Shown here piece by piece: positions 6,401 through 8,954 of a stretch of 8,954 nt of DNA (position 1 is its first letter; every line of letters begins with the position of its first letter). The notes under the pieces were generated by a model, which was not told where the DNA came from, did not search any database, and saw nothing but the letters and a program-made list of their open reading frames with translations. The position numbers and the translations under genes were made by a program. The stretch comes from Candidatus Rokuibacteriota bacterium (GTDB taxonomy: Bacteria; Methylomirabilota; Methylomirabilia; Rokubacteriales; CSP1-6). The DNA is taken from the NCBI GenBank assembly GCA_016179165.1, contig JACORX010000253.1, forward strand, positions 1-8,954, in the 5' to 3' direction.

Positions 6401-7603
6401 GACGCTCTCCAGGACTCGGCTGACCTGGCCGGGATCAGCGCCCACCTGCGATACCGAAGCACCCAGGTAGACCCCCCGACGAGGCTGCCAGGCGCCATCT
6501 GTCCATCCAGGTGCGCCGGGCCCGACCTTCCTCGACCTCTCACCAACCTTGCCGGGCGGTTTCCTTCCCGGATCGAGGACCGCCCCGGCTTTCCCCGGGT
6601 AAAGCTCGAGCTTGGCGATCCGGTAGCGGAGGGTGTTGCGGGGCAATCCCAGGCGAACAGCCGCGAGGGAGACGTTCCAGCCCGACTCCCGGAGAGCCAC
6701 ACGCAGCTTCTCCCGCTCGAAACCCTCGACCGAGACCTTCAGATACGACCGTTCCGGCTCGCGAACCCCCTTCGCGGGCCTGGCAGCCGGCTGCAGGCCG
6801 AGGAGGTCGGGTGTGATGACCGGCGCGTCTCCCGATAGCAGGGCGACGCGTTCGAGCATGTTCGCCAGCTCCCGGACATTGCCCGGCCAGGCATAGGCCA
6901 GGAGGGCCGCCTGTGCCTCTGCTGTCAGCACTTTCAGGGGCAGATGGTATTCGGCGCACGCTCGTCCGAGGTAGTGCCCTGCCAGCAGCAGGATATCGCC
7001 CCCACGCTCGCGCAGCGGTGGCATGAAAAGCGTCATGGCTGCCAGCCGGTGGTACAGATCCTCGCGGAAGCTGCCCTCGCGCGTGGCCGTGGCCAGGTCC
7101 ACGTTCGTGGCGGCGATGACCCAGAGATCCAGCACGTCTACGTGCGTGCTCCCGAGCCGCCGGACCCCACGCTCCTCCACCACCTTGAGAAGCTTCGCCT
7201 GAAAGGTCCTGGGCAGCAGTCCCACCTCGTCGAGGAAGATCGAGCCGCCGCTGGCGGCATGGAAGAGGCCGAGCTTGGGCTGCTTGGCGTCGGTGAAAGC
7301 TCCGCGCTCGAATCCAAAGAGCTCGGATTCCAGGAGCGTCTCGGGAATGGTCAGGCAATCTACGTCGACGAACGGCTGGCTCGACCGCGCGCTCGCATTG
7401 TGGACAGCCCGTGCGAGGAGGCCCTTACCTGTCCCCGTCTCACCCTGGAGGAGCAGCGTCGGCAGTCGCGGTGAGCGCGACTGCCGGCCGAGGAGGTGGA
7501 TGATCTGCTGTCGCAGCAGGAGCATCCCAGGGCTCTCTCCGATCAAATCCTTCAGTCCAACGGCCCGAGGATCCCGTAGCCGACCCGCCTCCGTCGCGCC
7601 CAT
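3464..7603 (-). CDS. Multidomain sigma54-activator: AAA+ / Fis HTH / degenerate cyclase domain / STAND ATPase / TPR
   Basis: 1379 residues from ATG 7603, with GAGGAG five bases upstream, to TAA. There is no receiver domain. Residues 17-250 form an NtrC-type AAA+ domain: Walker A GETGTGKG (54-61), ERGAFTDA (99-106), Walker B SIFLDEVG (121-128), sensor I AATN (164-167), FREDLYHRL (179-187) and WPGNVREL (239-246). GAFTDA replaces the sigma54-contacting GAFTGA. A Fis-type helix-turn-helix follows at 294-335 (WNVSLAAVRLGLPRNTLRYR). After a basic, Pro-rich linker, residues 377-541 align with class III nucleotide cyclases but lack both catalytic aspartates (VYLGASVSQ; RVEAMTGVELLARFG). Residues 554 to about 830 are a STAND/AAA_16 ATPase: YVGREREI, Walker A GEAGIGKS (584-591), Walker B LVIAIDD (708-714) and NPFFLEELARDAVE. 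The rest, from about 930, is helical and Ala/Leu/Glu-rich with TPR-like repeats. It is probably a cytoplasmic transcription regulator in which the STAND/TPR half senses a ligand or partner; target genes are unknown. Similar domain mixes exist in environmental bacteria, but I cannot say how common this exact order is. Confidence 0.9.
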   Translation of the reverse strand: MGATEAGRLRDPRAVGLKDLIGESPGMLLLRQQIIHLLGRQSRSPRLPTLLLQGETGTGKGLLARAVHNASARSSQPFVDVDCLTIPETLLESELFGFERGAFTDAKQPKLGLFHAASGGSIFLDEVGLLPRTFQAKLLKVVEERGVRRLGSTHVDVLDLWVIAATNVDLATATREGSFREDLYHRLAAMTLFMPPLRERGGDILLLAGHYLGRACAEYHLPLKVLTAEAQAALLAYAWPGNVRELANMLERVALLSGDAPVITPDLLGLQPAARPAKGVREPERSYLKVSVEGFEREKLRVALRESGWNVSLAAVRLGLPRNTLRYRIAKLELYPGKAGAVLDPGRKPPGKVGERSRKVGPGAPGWTDGAWQPRRGVYLGASVSQVGADPGQVSRVLESVADKVRRFGGRVEAMTGVELLARFGFDDSMEDWPSCAANAALAVQKAGVDGYQAGSRPFTVQLAIHASPAGVRAGDGTSGTTGRRQRPGLAALGIVLDRSEPQAILVAADVARLLPAQFDLEPATAPGDGRDPLYRLVGRRRAECHAPSRPLAPYVGREREITMLDALLDQVEQGQGRAVGIVGEAGIGKSRLLREFQQRAVQRGFVYRAVECVPSNGAMVNDAMTQILQQAYGIAEGDSGGTICEKVRHGVEDAGLDPDEWAPYLLSAAGVSAGAERLAGVSREAIRARTIEMLRRFAVECSRRAPLVIAIDDLHVAGRTAEEFLFSVSQELPRSRIFLLTTYRPGYRLPWGDRTDVTQFGLQPLSRVSSFGLLHSLLPAEQQSNGLIHRILDNASGNPFFLEELARDAVEKQGGAGDEIRVTDAIQRALLPRMSRLSAGARRLLMIVSVIGDWAPVRLVEHVLGRPRGLAPLLAEVRKHDLLHEESRHGETVLQCNHPLMRRAVYESLPVEERRTLHAAVGAALEALHAGRLQEVYELLAYHYGRSADSAKANAYLPHLIQTTGRNRTLGDTVAILDHALEDAARLPAGAQRDRLLVGLVTHQAHPLLKLGRIEEARGLLLRHLHCFEALKDPRLAGPFFLALAGAYGLLGEPGSAAVWLRRAAAESARSGDATTLAMASHGLALDCFWAGRFGEGIEEGRAAVARLRKPRERWWTGQAMWGIGMNHIAAGNLEGAIEVEEAAWEAARETGDPRLECFTEFAKGWAHALRGDREAGIAACRRAVELAPDPLARAVAQAWLGAACLEMEDPEQAADVLVQAYDKFLGWKCRPFHALVCAWLSDALLGRGHEERALELAEEGLALSDELGFPFAAALARRALGRIARVRGVLAEAEHHLEAARQAFQSIGAAYEGARTLLDLAVTASASSRPDAAATHLAAAQRAFSGLKVPFYVAHAAKLADNLQGAAQGSIKLEEGV

Positions 7604-7608
7604 CTCTG

Positions 7609-7614
7609 CTCCTC
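7609..7614 (-). promoter_or_regulatory. Ribosome binding site of the multidomain regulator
   Basis: On the minus strand GAGGAG stands five bases before the ATG ending at 7603. This fixes the start, and with it the absence of an N-terminal receiver, GAF or PAS domain: only about 16 residues precede the AAA+ domain. Confidence 0.75.
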
Positions 7615-7780
7615 TGGCTTCGCCCTATGTACGCCGCCCTTGAGTGCGGATATCAGGATGAGCATCAGATGTTATTCGATGCGTCTCGGGTCTTCAATGA
7701 CTCATGACGAATTTCCGGTCACCAAGACCGATTACAAGCAGTTCTGACGAAAATTCGCCGCGTGCGTGCTTGTCCTCTCC

Positions 7781-7795
7781 GGCAAGCGGCTGCCA
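7781..7795 (-). promoter_or_regulatory. Weak sigma54-like element upstream of the multidomain regulator (9-bp spacing)
   Basis: On the minus strand the sequence is TGGCAGCCGCTTGCC. Both the TGGCA and TTGC blocks of a -24/-12 promoter are present, but GG and GC are separated by 9 instead of 10 bases, which usually abolishes activity. It is also close to a palindrome (GGCA...TGCC) and could be a protein-binding site instead. It lies about 180 bp upstream of the regulator's ATG and touches the 22-bp repeats. Confidence 0.2.
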
Positions 7796-7837
7796 ATTAT
7801 TGTCGCAGATGGCATCAATTCTTGTCGCAGGTGGCAA
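7794..7837. repeat. Two tandem 22-bp repeats, operator- or enhancer-like
   Basis: Two adjacent units, CAATTATTGTCGCAGATGGCAT is the sense of the first (7794-7815) in shortened form CAATTATTGTCGCAG..., and CAATTCTTGTCGCAGG... of the second (7816-7837). They agree at 19 of 22 positions and share TTGTCGCAG and TGGCA. A 22-bp period is about two helical turns, so both copies would face the same side of the DNA, as paired binding sites of an activator or repressor do. They sit about 190-235 bp from the left gene's start and about 305-350 bp upstream of the sigma54 candidate for the right gene. Confidence 0.6.
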
Positions 7838-7921
7838 AATCACCGACCGCGAAGCCCGACTGCCCGAGTCTCTCATTTCTTGGCCTCCAGAAACTGCCGG
7901 TGGGAGGAACCCTGGGACCAG

Positions 7922-7939
7922 GCCACTTTGTGTAGTGGC
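7922..7939. repeat. Short inverted repeat GCCACT-N6-AGTGGC
   Basis: A perfect 6-bp stem (7922-7927 with 7934-7939) around a six-base loop TTGTGT. No T-tract follows on the plus strand, so it is not a standard terminator. Its position between divergent promoters makes a regulator-binding site as likely as an RNA hairpin. Confidence 0.35.
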
Positions 7940-8142
7940 AACGGCCAATCGGAGTGGGGGGCGGGTTGACAGAGACAATGCGAAAAACCTTACACAGTGG
8001 GCGTCGCTTCACTTTGGAGAACCAAGAACTTTCCTGCTGAGAATCATCTCCTAACGACTTGAAAACCTTGGCGTTCCAGGCAATTCTCCAAGCTTGTCGG
8101 CCCAGCTGGACTCTTCAGTACTCAACACGTAGGTATTCCAGA

Positions 8143-8158
8143 TGGCCTGTTCCTTGCT
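8143..8158 (+). promoter_or_regulatory. Candidate sigma54 (-24/-12) promoter of the response regulator gene
   Basis: TGGCCTGTTCCTTGCT matches the RpoN consensus TGGCAYRN4TTGCW with a single mismatch (C for A at the fifth base) and the correct 10-base spacing between GG and GC. It was the only well-spaced match found by eye in the intergenic region. Transcription would start near 8170, leaving a leader of about 120 bases before ATG 8289. The downstream gene is itself a sigma54 activator, so autoregulation or control by the divergent regulator is plausible. Confidence 0.5.
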
Positions 8159-8288
8159 GTCTGTGAAGCAATGTGAACACAGATCGCAACGGCGAGTACA
8201 TGTGCGGGCCCGTAACTGGAAGCCGGTGCCCTTCCAGCAGCATTCGCTTGAATCGCCCCGGGCGCACGCCACGATAGGACGGGACCAA

Positions 8289-8954
8289 ATGAAGAAACGG
8301 TTTGTGCTCGTCGTGGAAACCGACCCGGTCGCCCGGCGCCGTCTCACCAGCCTCCTGGCGACCTGGGGGTACGAGCCGGTGGTGGCCAGCTCAGTGGACG
8401 AAGCGCTTGCCATCCTCGGTCACAACCACTTCCTCTTCAGCCTGCTCGACCTCGACCTCGATGGCGCCGACGGGAACGATCTCCTCAAGCGGCTCCGTGT
8501 CCAGGGGGGCGACCCCGGCGCGATCATCGTGATCACCAACGGAAGTGGTCTCCACGGTGCCGCGGAAGCGGCGGCCCTGGGTGCAGACGATTTCGTCCAG
8601 AAGCCCTTCGCCCCGGAGGAGCTCGAGAGCGCCATCAAGAACGCGCTGGAGCGGCCGCGGCGGGGCTGGGGGCGCGCAGTCGAGGACGATCCGCAGCGCA
8701 GGCTCCAGGAGGAGCTAGCCCTCTGGCGCAGCGCCGGAATGCAGGAGGTCCGACACATCATCGACCAGGCAGCGCGCGCGGATGTCCCAGTCCTCATCTG
8801 CGGCGAGACCGGCACCGGCAAGGACCTGGTCGCCCGCGGGATTCACCAGCTGGGGGTCCGGCAGGACAGCCCGTTCGTCAAGGTCAACTGCGCGGCGCTG
8901 CCCCGGGAACTGCTCGAGAGCGAGCTGTTCGGCCACGAGCGCGGGGCCTTCACC
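8289..8954 (+). CDS. NtrC-family sigma54-dependent response regulator, N-terminal part
   Basis: ATG 8289 follows AGGAC by eight bases, and the frame stays open for 222 codons to the window edge. Residues 1 to about 120 are a receiver domain: LVVETDP, phospho-acceptor Asp54 in LLDLDLDGADG, switch Thr83 in VIVITNG and Lys105 in VQKPF. The usual acidic pair before Asp54 (DD) is Glu10-Thr11, with Asp12 next, so the Mg2+ pocket is altered. A linker leads to the AAA+ domain, with Walker A GETGTGKD at 172-179 and then ELFGHERGAFT, where the sequence stops inside the GAFTGA motif. A Fis-type helix-turn-helix is expected beyond the edge. The protein would be phosphorylated by a partner histidine kinase and activate RpoN promoters; no kinase lies in this window. 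It is transcribed divergently from the multidomain regulator. Confidence 0.92.
   Translation, partial: MKKRFVLVVETDPVARRRLTSLLATWGYEPVVASSVDEALAILGHNHFLFSLLDLDLDGADGNDLLKRLRVQGGDPGAIIVITNGSGLHGAAEAAALGADDFVQKPFAPEELESAIKNALERPRRGWGRAVEDDPQRRLQEELALWRSAGMQEVRHIIDQAARADVPVLICGETGTGKDLVARGIHQLGVRQDSPFVKVNCAALPRELLESELFGHERGAFT

Larger units (their letters stand above)
7604..8288. other. Long divergent intergenic region between two NtrC-type regulator genes
   Basis: 685 bp separate the two divergent starts, which is unusually long for such a compact region, and it is visibly more AT-rich than its flanks. It holds a 22-bp tandem repeat (7794-7837), a hairpin (7922-7939), an imperfect dyad CCTGGGACCAGG (7911-7922), a -24/-12 sigma54 candidate reading right (8143-8158) and a poorer sigma54-like element reading left (7781-7795). 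A Cys-rich open frame on the minus strand (8051-8272) lacks convincing coding signs. No tRNA or other RNA gene was recognised. Confidence 0.7.

Noticed and set aside
7966..7995. TTGACA followed by TTACAC as a sigma70 promoter
   Set aside because: The -35 is perfect, but the -10 matches at only two positions and the spacing is 18. Not strong enough to list as a promoter.
7604..8288. CRISPR array, attachment site or insertion sequence ends
   Set aside because: Only two 22-bp units occur, with no spacers between them, and no transposase, long terminal inverted repeats or tRNA were seen.

Overview
This is a GC-rich window from a Gram-negative bacterium that has type II secretion or type IV pilus machinery, outer-membrane barrel proteins, a Wza-type polysaccharide export protein and sigma54 (RpoN) regulators of the NtrC type. 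The gene style resembles Rokubacteria/NC10 (Methylomirabilota) or Deltaproteobacteria-like lineages. That placement is an impression from protein style, not a marker-gene result.

Layout. (1) 1-447 (+): the C-terminal part of a GspE/PilB-type secretion ATPase. (2) 448-785: no intact gene. It holds a frameshifted remnant of a CPA2-type cation/proton antiporter on the minus strand, then a GGGGGTACCCCC palindrome. (3) 786-3467 (+): an export cluster. It has a short secreted ORF that looks like the truncated front end of an outer-membrane barrel protein, a Wza-like Poly_export/SLBB protein joined to it by an ATGA stop/start overlap, and a barrel protein resembling the PEP-CTERM/exosortase-associated exopolysaccharide barrels. 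(4) 3464-7603 (-): a 1379-residue regulator converging on the barrel gene, with the two stop codons overlapping inside TTAG. (5) 7604-8288: a long divergent intergenic region with a 22-bp tandem repeat, a short hairpin and a good -24/-12 sigma54 promoter candidate. (6) 8289-8954 (+): the start of an NtrC-family response regulator, cut by the window edge inside its GAFTGA motif.

The standout is the 1379-residue protein. In one chain it joins a sigma54-activator AAA+ domain (with GAFTDA in place of GAFTGA), a Fis-type helix-turn-helix, a class III nucleotide-cyclase-like domain that has lost both metal-binding aspartates, a STAND/AAA_16 ATPase, and a long TPR-like C-terminus. It reads as a one-component signal integrator. 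The TPR/STAND half would sense something and control a transcription activator that carries its own DNA-binding helices in the middle of the chain.

Working model (inference): the export protein and barrel form part of an exopolysaccharide secretion route. The two divergently transcribed NtrC-type regulators next to it control it, or each other, through sigma54. No sigma54 promoter was found directly upstream of the export genes, so that link rests on gene order only.
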